Of a stretch of 64,000 nucleotides of DNA, positions 12,146 through 23,566 are shown piece after piece. Made by a program: the position numbers and the translations under genes. The stretch lies in the NCBI GenBank assembly GCA_023678885.1, contig CM043009.1:13695117-13759116 (forward strand). Direction: 5' to 3'. This stretch comes from Pogostemon cablin (taxonomy: Eukaryota; Streptophyta; Magnoliopsida; Lamiales; Lamiaceae). The stretch's first letter is position 1. Each line of letters begins with the position of its first letter. The notes below the pieces were generated by a model. The model ran no database searches. It was not told the DNA's origin and was given only the letters and a program-made list of their open reading frames with translations.

Positions 12146-13344
12146 TGTTGGTAATTAGATCGTGTGGTTCAACGTGATCCGTTAGGATTAACAGGCAAAC
12201 AAATCAGCTGAAGCGAAAATAATGTTTACCGTACTTCTGGGTTGGTGTAGAGGATGATCTGTAGAGAACTACCTCTGATCTTCTACTGTATGTCCCAAGT
12301 GTGATCCTGCTGTTGTGTGGGCAACAGTCTGCAGGATCTCTCAATCTGCTTCTTTCCCTTCTCACTCCAAAAGAGGCGCAGGAATTATTAGGGTTCCAAG
12401 AGGCTGAGTTCACTTATATAGTTGGGCTACAGCAGGGACCAGTAGGAGAAATTGGGCTGGGCCTCAATTGAATTTAATTAACCAAGCTTAGCCCAAAGCT
12501 TTTAATTAAATCCAATAATAATAATATAGTCCACTAAAATATTATTACTGCACTACCCGTCCAATCCCAAAATTATGTTCTGGGCTCCTTCTTATTATAA
12601 GCCCGATGGTCTCCCCATGTTTAAGATATACACTGTCCATTAATTAATTAAGTTACTGTCAACTCAAATTAATTAATATCTCATCCGAGAGTAGTACCAC
12701 TCAACCTTATTATCATGCCGGAAATTAATCCACTTGCAAGATTTACATGATAAACCTTATGAGCTCCTCAAGGGGACATCATCAACCTATGTCGGACATG
12801 GATTCCTTCTACAATCAACAGCACACCATAGATACAGCATTATTTCCCAACTCACCGAGTCTGTTGATTTAATACATATAAATCTCACCCATTGATGAAT
12901 CAAAGAAATACATACTGCCCTACGTGTCGAGATTATTGTATAGGGATTAAGAGTACGAACTTCCATAATAACAGAGATCAAGTTCTACTATATAGTCAGT
13001 ATAAGAAGAACGATCTCATGCGGTCCTACTCAATACACACAAGTGCACTAATGTGATTCTATAGCCAAGACAAGCTAATACCGAACCACACTACAACCAT
13101 ACCGATAGAGAGTCCCCGTCTATCTCAGTTGTGAGTATCTGTTTATACTTTATAAGGAAACCGATAATATGATCTTCTGCGTGTTGTCGCACAACATATT
13201 ATCTACAGTATAAAGTAAATGGACTATTGCATCATGCATATAAAATAAATTATAAGACGCAATCATTTGATCAATGATTCTCATTTCAAATATTGTTATG
13301 ACATTGTTCATACTAAAGCTAGACTTTTAGTATACAATCCAATA
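12146..13344 (-). repeat. 5' LTR of the truncated copia element
   Basis: About 1199 bp. On the minus strand it starts at the sequence matching TGTTGGATTGTATACTAAAA (first dinucleotides degraded here to TATTGG) and ends ACCAACA. Closely similar to both LTRs of the plus-strand copy (51070-52273 and 57926-59122). Confidence 0.85.
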
Positions 13345-13643
13345 TTAACAACGGAATCCGTTGGTAAAGTTCCGTTGGTAAAGTGGTGGTTAGTAAATTT
13401 TTAGCAACGAAAAATCAATTCCATTGGTAAATAATACTGTTGGTAATCAGTTGCTAATAATTCCATTGATAATTTATATAATGATCCCCTTGGTAATCCG
13501 TTGGTAATTAGCAACGGATTGAATTCCGTTGCTAAAATTAATAATAAATCTGTTTGCATTTTTGTTGCTAATCCATTGGTAATTATCGACGGATTGAATT
13601 TCGTTGATAAATTTAGTTGCTAAAAATACTTTTTTTTGTAGTG
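13345..13643. mobile_element. CACTA (En/Spm) element end
   Basis: Repeated short motifs related to CCGTTGGTAA, TTAGCAACGG and GAATTCCGTTGCTAAA in both orientations form the subterminal repeat field typical of CACTA transposons. The block closes with TTTTTTTTGTAGTG (to 13643), the reverse complement of the canonical CACTACAAAAA terminus. Only this end is present; the copia LTR abuts the inner side, so the copia element probably inserted into it. Confidence 0.7.
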
Positions 13644-14330
13644 TACTGTACAACAGAAGGGTATATACCATTGCAATTGATTTGCTTATAATTCAACTTT
13701 GCTAAACTATTTCGCTTAATCCCAATATTCAATTACAATATCAGTAATGATATCTGTCTCACTGAAACAATTTTCAGGTTTATAACTATTACTTTTATAG
13801 ATGTTATCATTTTTCATAAAAAATATTATTACTTTTTATTTATATTATGAGTAATTTATTCATACTATGAATTGTTTGTGAATTATGAAATAATAATTCA
13901 CAGCACCAGTTTCACTTTTTATTAGAAGATTATCATTTCTTACCAGTTTCTCGAAAAGATATAATTCACTGCACTACTATCATTTTTATTATTTAATATT
14001 CAGTTTTTATTTAAATATTATTACTTCTTATCTGCAATACGAAAATCTTTCCATATGACAAGTGTTTACCTTACAATATTAATGTTACTACTAATTGAAT
14101 TGTTGATATTTAGAGTAACAATAATGAAGAGATAGTGTGACCAAATGTTAAAGGTTAATGAGTTTTAGTAGAGAGAGGATGATTAATTAGGTTACACATG
14201 CACTCATATAAATCGAGAGAGTGATTAATTAGGTTACACAAGCACTTATATAAATTCGGTTTACATAACTTATTACGTTAATCTTGATTTTTTCTTTCTA
14301 AATTCTCCCCCTTCCAATTTTATTATAGAA
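13644..14330. other. Intergenic with TTATCAC-family repeat
   Basis: AT-rich. From about 13757 (CTGTCTCACTG) to 14060 it resembles the GTCTCAC/TTATCAC repeat family. A short direct repeat containing AGAGTGATTAATTAGGTTACACA-like text is present at 14170-14250. No gene seen. Confidence 0.5.
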
Positions 14331-14580
14331 TGTTGTTATTTGCACACCCCTTTTTATTAAATACACCTTTTTCATTTAATACACATCCCTTTTAATTTTT
14401 TATTTCTTAATTTTAATATATGCACCCCCCTAAAATTTTCTATTTACCCTTTAAAATTAACACCATATACACTGTCTTCTGAATTCTAAGTTTCAAAACT
14501 TCTGGTGATATCCGCCCCTAAGTTCCAACCCTTCCCCATTAACTCTTCTCGCATTTCCTCTCTCTTGATCAATAGAATCA

Positions 14581-15045
14581 ATGGTTTTCAATTTTCACCA
14601 TGGTCTAAACCTGCTCATCTTACTTGCTACCAACATTCTCTCTCTATACCATCTCTCCTCCAACATCCAATCCAAACCTTTCTCTGCCTCCCATCCCCGA
14701 CCACCTCATTCACCATTCGCGCCACCATTAACCACCTCCCCGCCCTCCAAGAAAACTCCATCCGTCGTCGCCCCTTCCGATCTGCTCATCTACACCCATA
14801 TTGCCCCCATGGGTTCATCATGCAAAGACAACCCTATATTCCTCCATCAGTAAACACCCCCCTTTTCACTCTGCCCAAAGATTACCCTCTTGCTGAAGAT
14901 TTCATTCTCCGCCACTGCCATCCCCTCCCTGCCGCCGCTGCTTCTCAAGAACGCTTCCCACAGCTCCTCCCACTTTCCCAACCGAACCCTTTTCGCCTCT
15001 CCCTGAAAAGGCAGCCATTACAGTTGCAAGACTTTCTCTTGTTTT
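14581..15045 (+). pseudogene. N-terminal fragment of a plant putative SAM-dependent methyltransferase
   Basis: Starts with an ATG and a hydrophobic N-terminal segment (NLLILLATNILSLYHLS), as in a Golgi-type membrane anchor. It then reads APSDLLIYTHIAPMGSSC and stops at 14853. In another frame follow TPLFTLPKDYPLAEDFILR then CHPLPAAAA, and near the end HYSCKTFSCF. From memory this order (anchor, DLLxYxxIxPIxSSC, YTPFSLCPxDxDLAExLILRGCHPLP, YSCKxFxCL) is that of the plant At1g29790/At5g40830-like methyltransferase family. The catalytic Rossmann domain is absent and at least one frameshift separates the parts, so it is a captured, dead fragment. A BLASTX search would settle the family. Confidence 0.6.
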
Positions 15046-15096
15046 GCTGGTTTGAAACCCACTTTCTTTTGCTTTGATGCTTTGGTCCATCTTAGG

Positions 15097-15249
15097 ATGA
15101 AGGTCTGTTCATCGGTTAAGAAAATGTGTGAGTTTTGTGGGACGAACGTGTATTTTTTTGCTCTGCTAATTCCAAGCGCAAGCAATGACAAAGAGTGTTT
15201 GCATATGAAGTTCACCACCCCTGTGTATGCAACTAAGATTGTGCCTTCA
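15097..15249 (+). pseudogene. Ribosomal protein bL36 fragment (organelle-type)
   Basis: The ATG at 15097 opens with MKVCSSVKKMCEFC, matching the start of bL36 (MKVRSSVKKMCEFC in plants). A frameshift and a short deletion follow; the next frame gives CSANSKRKQ, a stop, then QRVFAYE, matching the CxxNPKHKQRQG...FAYE continuation of nuclear-encoded organelle bL36 genes. bL36 is a tiny zinc-ribbon protein of the large ribosomal subunit; here the third and fourth zinc ligands are disrupted. It lies 50 bp downstream of the methyltransferase fragment, so the two were joined inside the same element. Confidence 0.65.
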
Positions 15250-15539
15250 TAATGATTATTATAGGTTATATCAATTTTTTCATGAATTCAAGACGCAAGT
15301 TCTCGTAGGATCAAATGAAGAGGCAACTTTGGATGGTTTCCAGAGTCGTCTCCCTCGTCTATACACAGTAAGAATGAGATATTTTCGGTGACATCGTGGT
15401 GGAGAGTGGGTTCGGTGAATGTAAAATATGTAAAGAGTGTATTTAATAAATTAGGGATAATTTAGACATTTTAAAAATATTAATTTTATATTTTAAAAAC
15501 AAAATATCAGTTAAAAACAAATCATAGTGAGCTCTTAAT

Positions 15540-18500
15540 GTCAATTGTTCATCATAAGTTTGTCACAGCTTTTCAATGATCTCATATTTATGTAACGTTC
15601 ATGAATATCTTTATAGAAGATCATTTGAGTAACGGATCCGAAATCATAAGATTGGTGTAATTATGTTCAATTGACATATTTGTTTCTAAAATTCTTCTTA
15701 ACGACAAATACTTTTATTCCATATGTTTTAGCAACTTTGGAATATTCATCGTTTTAGAGAAGAATAATGCAATGTAATAATCATAATAAGTTTTCAGCGA
15801 CTTGACACTAATGTCAACTTATTTCAAGTCCTGATATTAAGTTCCACTTTCAATTTTCTTTAATTATAGCTTCAAATTATACCACTAGTTAACTTTAATA
15901 GTGAATGTAGTTTTCAAAAACTTCTTCTCACTTTTGCATGACACAATATCTCCGACTAAGAAATATAAAAGTCAAAGTAAACTTTCTTGCATCATATATT
16001 CATCTTAATCTGAATCTATATTTAATTACATCTAAGTAATTATAATTTCAATAAGTAAGCACAGGTGCTTCATTTCATACAAAAATACCATAATCGACTT
16101 TTCTTACGCAACATTCTGGTCATCCATTTATGAATCACTTCAATAATGACCAAGCATTCTAACAGGAAGACTGATATTTGGTCTTTATATAATTTTGTAT
16201 ATCTTAAGCTACCAATAACATATGCATAAGGAATATTATAGTACGTTCTAATTCATTCTTGGACATTACATAAGGTTGAACTTATAATCTCCCTTTCGGA
16301 ATGGAACGTGCATCACAAAACCTTTCCATCTATAATCTCTATTGAACTTTAATAACATATACTTACTGAGACATAGTAAGCTTTGTGATATGTATTGAAA
16401 TATTTCTATCTCAATCACATAAGTTATCTCATCATATATTTCATTCCAAAGTTCTTTGAGAGAAATTTATTAGTTTCACATAATAAACCAAGATCATCAG
16501 TTGCAAGCAAGTTTATCATCAACATATAGAATTAATGTGCTCCCACTGACTTTCAGATATGTACACCGATTTACAATATTTTCTTTAAATTCAAAAGATA
16601 TCATGAAAAAGGAATGCATGCTTAAGTTTGTATATTGACTCTTTAAGTTTACACGCCATGTGATATTTTTCCTTCAATGGAAAAACTTTAGAGTTGATTC
16701 ATTTAAATTATTATACCAAATCGCCATTTAGAAAAGCAGGCATAACATTTATTTGGTGCAACTCTAAGTCATAATGAGTTACCAAAGTTATGATAATTCT
16801 AATAGAGTCTTGTATATAGAAATAACTTGTTATATCTCTTTACAATTATGCCATCTCTTTTAGTAAAATCTTTAGAAACAACTCTAATTTTATATCTTTC
16901 AAAAATCGTCATCATAAAGATACATTCGTATCAAATTCTTTTATGCAATTCTAACAAGATATTAAACTTCTTTATGAGTCATTAATTTCAACTCATCTTT
17001 CATAGTATTTACTTATTTAATAGAATTAGTATCTTCCATAACTTGTTCCAAAATTGGAATTTTATCATTTATTGTAATGTCAAATTTTAACTTATTTTAT
17101 TATACCACATTTGCAATCATTATAAATAGCAGATATATTGTTCTTAAGACATTCTTAAAGCTATTTAATGTAATATATCTAATGAAAGCTCATTGATAAT
17201 GATTTAGTAAAATCAGATCCATTAAGAGAGTAAAGTAACTTATATGTTGTCCTTGAAAGTTGTTTGGTTATTGATCAACAACTATATAACAACTTTAGAA
17301 GAAATTTTAGATAAATGTATTTTCAAATTCACCACACAACTTCTTCAATAACCACATTTCATGGTTTCATACTCCCACTGATTTTACAATTCTAAATGAA
17401 TTTGACATTCCAGTTTTAAAATTTACATACTATGGTTAACACCATAAAATCCATACCCTTTAGACTTTAAGGATAATTTATGAAGAAATCACTTAAATAT
17501 CTTTTATTCAATTTCTTTTCACGTGGATGTAAATCATTATCCCTTCCGGGCAATTTAAAACATACAACTGCCTAAGATCGAGTTTTCTACCCTTTCACAG
17601 TTCTTAAGGTGTTTTGAAAACTTCTTTACTAGAAACTCGACCATCAAGTAAGTGGCTGTTTTAAATGCATACATCCATAAAATATTGGTATAGATTAATC
17701 TTTCAATATGCTTTTAACCATATTCAATAAAGTACGATTATATCATTTTGCAACACCAATTTATTGTGGTGTATGTGATATTTTGCATTAAGCATAAATG
17801 CAAGTTTTTTTGTAATTTAGTAATTGAGCATGTTAATTCATCATACTTTTCATGAAATTCAATACTTCTTCTCATCTTTATAATTTTCACTTTTCTATCT
17901 AATTTTCTCGACTTCATTAATAAATGCTTATCGAGCATTTATAGAATGAGTTTTTTCTTGTAAAGATAGATATAACCAAATGTAAAAATTAAAATTTAAA
18001 ATTAAAAATGATGAAATATCTTTATTCCTTTAAGAAAGATATTATCATAAGACTCACAATTAGCGGTGTAAACTATTATAAGAAGTTGTGTAGTTATCGT
18101 GACTCTATTTTTTGTGTATTTAGTTTGCTTTTCTTTAAAACAATTAACACAAATATCTAGATCAGTAAAAGCCCAGATCATTAAAGGTCTTATTCTTAAT
18201 TAATCTTAGAATCATTCTTTTGGAGATATACCCCAAACATTAACGCCACGTTTAGTTCCAACTTCTTTATTTTTAAATGAACATAATGTTTAAATTATTG
18301 CTTAAATCTTATTTCTTTTTGAACCAACATTAATTTCAACATTATGTGAGTTTAATTCACATTCCATTCGTCTTTCTTATGGTTCATTTGGAACATGTCA
18401 TACTTATAAGGTAGTGAGTTTGTACACTGCACTAATAAGTTTTCAATCACATTCATTGTGGAAGGTTTAAATCTTGCTGCAATAATTGTTATCGTTAAAT

Positions 18501-19194
18501 ATAAGTTCATGTATGCCACGAGAACCATCAAACTTCATGGTGGTTAAAGTAGCCATTAATGTCTCGTCAAGAGGTTTATCAGTAATTTATGAATGATTTC
18601 TCACTAATTTCATAAATTTCTTGACACTTTTAACTTTAGGTATGATAGACTTAATTTCTTAGTCATATTTATTCGCATAACATTAGGCTCAGTCTGTTTG
18701 ATCTAACCCAAGCATTATAGTTAGATAATTTAGCTTTTATTGCTAGTACAAGCAAAGAAGCAAAGTGATAAATAAAATTCAAAATACTTTGGTGAAATTA
18801 GATTTATTCTCACTATTTAAATTACTTTAATCCTTTTTATAATGAAGTAGACGCAGCATGCGAGTAGAGACTAATGAATATAGGTATTTTAAGAATAAGA
18901 ATAATTTAATTTATTCCATAAATACCTTGAGTAATTTAATAACAGATTCAGGATCGAATGCAATAAATGTATATCTAAGTTCTCCTTTGGGTGATACAAC
19001 ATTATACAATCATAATCATAATGATGCTTGATTTAACATAATTTTATAATTAAATATTTTCATTAAAACTATTTTGTCATCTTTGGACATATAAAACAGT
19101 TTGCCATAATATATTAATTATCAATTTATCACATTCATATTCATGAATTATAAAGACTAGCAATAATCTTTGGGTGAATTTAAAATCTTATAAT
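15540..19194 (-). pseudogene. Decayed Ty1/copia pol region, minus strand
   Basis: On the minus strand, remnants of copia pol can be read in shifting frames. Near 16515-16526 the RT active site LYVDD is preserved (context KVSGS then LILYVDD), followed by NFGMKYMGEASYVLGIEI-like text (16400-16470). Near 15560-15700 the RNase H end reads SIEHNYTNLMISDPL. Integrase and gag-side sequence extends toward 19.2 kb but is too degraded to map residue by residue. Many stops and frameshifts make it non-functional. It belongs to an older copia family than the one at 8.4-13.3 kb, and continues after the MULE insertion (21694-22725). Confidence 0.75.
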
Positions 19195-19203
19195 TATGAA
19201 ATT

Positions 19204-21684
19204 GGGTCGACTATTTGCACCCCCAATTCTACTAAATCAACCCCACTAATTTTTAAATTTAAAATAAACTTATATGAAAATACGTAAATACCCTTTTATA
19301 AATAATAAAATAATATTAATTATAATTAAAATTTTAAATGCACTCCATTTATATTTTTAAATGGACCCCCACAACCCATCCTCTCCAAAGGCACCCACGC
19401 CAACCCCACTTGCGGCGGTATCATTGCCGTCCCCTTCTAGGAGTACAAACTCAGAATCCCTAAATCCCAAATCAACACCGTTGCTTCTCCAATTACGGCC
19501 ATGCCAATGATGATTTGGACGATTTCAAACAGTCATTTCTTATCAATTTCTCTAATAAAAAATCAAACTACAAATCCATTGTTTTTAACTTACTGAAATT
19601 TACAATTTTTTAAATTTTATTTGGAAAAAAAGGTTTTGGCAGCCAAAATCGTGAGTCGCCGGATCTTTACCTCCACAACTAGCACATTAGCTCAATCTCT
19701 ACTACACCTCCCAAATTTGCCTTATTGGTTGCAGACGTAATATGATTATACATGTTTGACAATCTCTTCTCCCAGCACCTTATCATTCAACCGTACTCTC
19801 TCCAAATACTATGTCACATTCGCCGGAACCACCATCAAGACCACCGTTACGGAATGGACTGGGCTGGGCTGCAGCAGGACCATTGATGTGCAAGTGATGG
19901 GTGATATTTTCATCTAAATTTTAGTATCTTTTTATGTCCATTTTCATATTATTTTATCCATATTTATGTGTTATTGGTTGTGTTTAGTATTTTTATGGAA
20001 ATGTGTAGGAATGAGCTTAAACGTATATAAAATAGGTGAAAATAGAGCAAAAAGGGAGAAGGGAGATGAAACGAAGAAGAGAAACAGAGAACGACCAAAC
20101 TCAACCCGAGTGCTGCTACTCGAGTCGAGTTGGTACAGCTCGAGCCGTACGCCAGACACGGGCCTATAAGAGATAGCCGTGCGACGATGTCAGAAAATAC
20201 TGCACGTTCTCCCCTGTGTCCGAGTTCAAAACACGAGCGATGTCCAAGTCAGCACTCGAGTCGAGCACTGCTACTCGACTCGAGCTTCGTCTGCTGCCAA
20301 ATAATGCCACCAAAACGTGACATGACTCGAGCCTTGTGCATGAGCTCTAGTCGAGTCCGGTAAAATTCTGGTAAAAATTCAGAAACCTTCTAGAAGCTTT
20401 TCAAGGGGTATAAATATCCAATACTTCAATATTTCATCAGATTGGGGCGAGGGTTTTACTGTTTCACACACCTCACATACCATTTCTCCCATTTCACACC
20501 ATTATCTTCATCCATCCTTCATCCATACCATCTACCATCATCCCACCATCAAATCTTCCATTCATTTGAGGAAAAGAAGCAAGGAAGAGAGGAAGATTGC
20601 AAGGGGAAGAAGAAGATCACCATTGGAGGCATCCAAATGAGTTTTCATCCAATTTTTGTATTGAATCCCATTGTTTATCATGTTTTGTAAGGATCTTAAC
20701 GTCTATGTTAATGTTCTTATGAATATGGTAGGCTAATCTCCCTTGTGAGATTAGCAACATGAGAGTTGTTGAATAATTTTGGGGATTTTGTATTTTAATT
20801 CATATGTTGATTGGGTAAATGGATTTTCTATCATTGATGTTTGAGATCTTGAGGTTTATGATGGTTTGTGTGTTTAGTTGTTCTAAATATGTGATTAGAT
20901 TGAGATATCAATTATATGCTTAGGATAATTAAGTGAATCATTTCACCAAACACTTCATGTGTATTATAAATTATAAAGAGATTGAGAAATCCTTTAGAAT
21001 TTAGAACCCTTTGGTAGAACATATGATTGGTTTGATCGAGAGATTGATTAATTGTATGAAGGGACTCTCATATTAAGCTTAGTACCTAGCTGAAATTGTT
21101 TGAGTGAGAACCAATCCGTTGAGCTATTCGATATTCATATCATATCCATCTCGAGAGGGAATTTAGGTGAATTTAGTGTTGGCCCTTAATTCTATATCCA
21201 TGACACATATGAATTTGATACTTAATTCCTAGAATTACCACTTCTTGATTGTTGTTAATCTCACTTTTACTTAACTTGGAAATCCACCCTTCATCTATTT
21301 ATCTTGTTTGTTGATCATTGCTTGCTTGCTTGCTTTGATTGATTTTATTTATTTGTTTCAACAATCTCCTCTGATGATTTATCTCTATAAAATTACAAGA
21401 AATGTGAGATCGCTTAAGCTCTAGCGCCTTTCTCCCTGTGGTTCGATAAATTCTTAAATTGGTCAACCCGACTACAAGTTATTGTTAATCAGCAGGCCGC
21501 GACGAAGGCCTTGGAGAGGATGGGGCGGAGATGTGGGTCCATTTGGATTTAGAAATTTAATTATAATTAATATTATTTTATTATTTATAAAAGGGTAATT
21601 ATGTCTTTTCACACAAATTTATTTTAAATTTATAAATTAGTGGGGTTTGTTTAGTAAATTTGAGAGTGAAAATAGTCGCCATCT
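19204..21684. mobile_element. MULE (Mutator-like element), non-autonomous
   Basis: Flanked by a perfect 9-bp duplication TATGAAATT (19195-19203 and 21685-21693), as Mutator elements make. The terminal inverted repeats are about 190 bp: left GGGTCGACTATTTGCACCCC..., right ending AAAATAGTCGCCATCT, and the pairing continues through the TAATATTATTTTATTATTTATAAAAGGG region and CCATCCTCTCCAA. It inserted into the internal region of the old copia element. No transposase frame is present. Between TIR and the nested LTR, 19390-19900 is GC-richer and gene-like (an open run YVTFAGTTIKTTVTEWTG near 19810-19860), perhaps captured, but I do not recognise the donor. Confidence 0.85.
19902..21491 (+). mobile_element. 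Probable solo LTR (Athila/Tat-like) nested in the MULE
   Basis: Runs from TGATATTTTCATC to TTGTTAATCA. It has a TATA-like ATATAAAATAGG near 20023, a field of CTCGAG/CGAGTCGAG words (20110-20355), a purine-rich leader, and near the end CTCCCTGTGGTTCGATAAA, a U5 signature of Athila/Tat-group gypsy LTRs. No internal region or primer site follows; host MULE sequence resumes at about 21492. I could not find a matching 5-bp duplication, so the boundaries and solo-LTR call are inference. Confidence 0.5.
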
Positions 21685-21693
21685 TATGAAATT

Positions 21694-23145
21694 TTTAATA
21701 ATTTTAATAAACCATATAATAATTCTCTTTATTCAAGCACTACATAAATATGGAAAATTAAAATTTAATTATACGATTTATCTTTATTATTCTTTCAGGT
21801 CAAACCACTTTGGGGTGATTAACAGACCAACATTTAATAAATTTAAACCGTAAAATCATCCATTATAATCTTATCAAAGATTCTCATAATAGATTACATT
21901 CAAAACTAAGATGAATAATAATCAATTATGTAGTTACTTCATAAGATTTCATAAATATTCTATTAATTATTCATGAATGATACTTCAAGACATGAATTAC
22001 TTCATCATATAATATCTTTATCATTAGATGTGCATAATTATAATTATTCCATAGAATGCAAATAATTATATTAATTCTATGGACATTAAGATTACAATTA
22101 TAATAATCATCATTAAATTTTATCACAATAAACAACAGATGTTCATAAATATAATATTATTATATTAGGGATGCATTTAATATTGGCAATTGAACATTGT
22201 ATTATTTAAATGATAATTAATCTCTAATCATAAATCTTCACTAATGACGAAATATTTTAAATTGCAATTCCATCAAAGACATCATATTCGATTAATAATG
22301 AGACAATATCTTCAATTACGCATAATATTTAATCTCATGATTATTATATTAATACATATTACTTAAAAAAATTCAAAGCACATCATCATAATTTGAATAA
22401 GCACATAATCATGAAATTTAATTTAAGTTAATTCCATAAAGTTTAATCATTAATGACATAAGATATATATTGTGACAATCAAATTAATGGCAACTGCATG
22501 CCTTGAGTAATTATAATTTAAGTAAGTCCCAAAAAAAGTCGATAAATTAATTGAGATCAAAATTGATCATAATTTTCTCATACATATTGCAGCGGATATT
22601 TGAATGTTTTAATAATCTCATTCAATTAGGCATATGATAGGTGGATTCATTCAATCGTATACAAGATTCATAAAATATAAATTGATTAAAAATCATGAGA
22701 TCCAAAACCATGCTCTGATACCATATGTAAGTATAAATTCATTTAATATAAACAATTAATTCATTAATTGACATGGATCTAAGATCTTCATGATTTTCAC
22801 ATCTTATACAATGATGAGGAGACTGACCTTGATACGACCTTGAGAGACGTCGCTTGATATGTTCTTGCTAATTACGCCGGGAACTGATTTCTCTCTCCTT
22901 AGCCCTTTCTTTTAGGCACAGTATGTAAAACTTTATGTGATAAAGAATTCATGAAACTGTCTCTTTTATAGGTGGAGAGAGGACCAGATCGGGATATAAA
23001 TCTTTATCAAATCACATTCTATCAATGTGATTGTTATCCATAAATATATATGACCTTATTTATCTCATATATATTATTTATTTAAATCATATCTTTATTT
23101 AAGATTTTTTATCATAATAAATATCCTATATATTTAATTAATTAT
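21694..23145 (-). mobile_element. 5' part of the old copia element: leader, PBS and LTR
   Basis: Continuation of the minus-strand copia element beyond the MULE. A primer site (minus strand TGGTATCAGAGCATGG, 22708-22723) lies next to an LTR of roughly 400 bp starting at 22726 on the plus strand (TGTAAGTATAAATTC). The LTR includes a TTTTATAGGTGGAGAGA stretch (about 22960-22980). The outer LTR edge is not certain; it ends before the NRT2 fragment at 23148. The matching 3' LTR, expected near 15.5 kb, is missing. Confidence 0.7.
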
Positions 23146-23147
23146 TA

Positions 23148-23566
23148 ATGGAACTAGGCCATAATAATCTTACGCAAAATACCCATGATTATGTGAAACC
23201 TATCGGGGATGAAGAAGGCGATCCGCCAGGCCTTGGACAGAGTAGTCGCAGCCTTTTCCATTATTTCTTAGAGCACGAGCATTATCAGCTTGGTGGTGTC
23301 GCCCCCATGTTTCCCCACCCCGCTGTCGTGCCGTTCGCGGTCCAGATAATACTGAAGTTGAACACGGTGCTCATCCAATGCTGGCACGACACGAACATCG
23401 CCAGCAAGAACCCAATCATGAACCAGACGACGATGTAGCCACCGACAGACGAGATGAAGGACATGGAGAATATGGTGGGAGCTGCCAACATGATGAGGAG
23501 TACATCGTAGCGTGGGCCCAGATGATCGCACACTGCACCCATTACCAGCCTGGAGAAGATGCTCCT
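23148..23566 (-). pseudogene. NRT2: NRT2 high-affinity nitrate transporter, 3' piece
   Basis: The minus strand reads IFSRLVMGAVCDHLGPRY, then SFISSVGGYIVVWFMIGF, FVSCQHWMS and GWGNMG, the core of plant NRT2 proteins (MFS-family proton/nitrate symporters of the plasma membrane): the MFS loop motif after helix 2 and the nitrate-signature helix ending in GWGNMG. After GWGNMG a frameshift occurs and a second frame gives KLIMLVL...AWRIAFFIP...IIMGIL, still NRT2 order. A solo LTR cuts the gene at 23567; the 5' piece resumes at 25760. Truncated at the left near 23148, where retrotransposon sequence begins. Not functional. Confidence 0.85.

Larger units (their letters stand above)
8355..13344 (-). 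mobile_element. Ty1/copia retrotransposon, 3'-truncated, minus strand
   Basis: Reading on the minus strand: a 1.2-kb 5' LTR (12146-13344), a tRNA-Met-type primer site, a GC-rich leader (about 11100-11900), an AT-rich leader with repeated GGCCCA words, gag remnants (about 9450-9800) and the start of integrase (about 8450-8800). The same order and sequence occur on the plus strand at 51070-56000, so the two are members of one family in opposite orientation. Homology stops near 8355 inside the integrase region; RT, RNase H and the 3' LTR are missing. The gag and integrase frames are full of stops. Confidence 0.85.
14330..15520 (+). mobile_element. Pack-MULE-like segment with captured gene fragments
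   Basis: AT-rich borders (14330-14470 and 15420-15520) flank a GC-richer core. The left border reads TATTTGCACACCCC then ATTAAATACACC, resembling the TIR of the clear MULE at 19204 (TATTTGCACCCCC then ACTAAATCAACCCC). The right border, reverse-complemented, also has ATTTATTAAATACACTC. The core carries pieces of at least two unrelated genes in the same orientation (see the next two entries). I could not define exact TIR ends or a 9-bp duplication, so the class call is tentative. Confidence 0.45.

Noticed and set aside
14505..15077. 190-codon frame read as one protein
   Set aside because: Only its second half matches the methyltransferase family; the first half is out of register with the better-matching ATG frame at 14581, so the long frame is a frameshift product.
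23148..23438. 96-codon plus-strand frame
   Set aside because: Antisense shadow of the NRT2 fragment.
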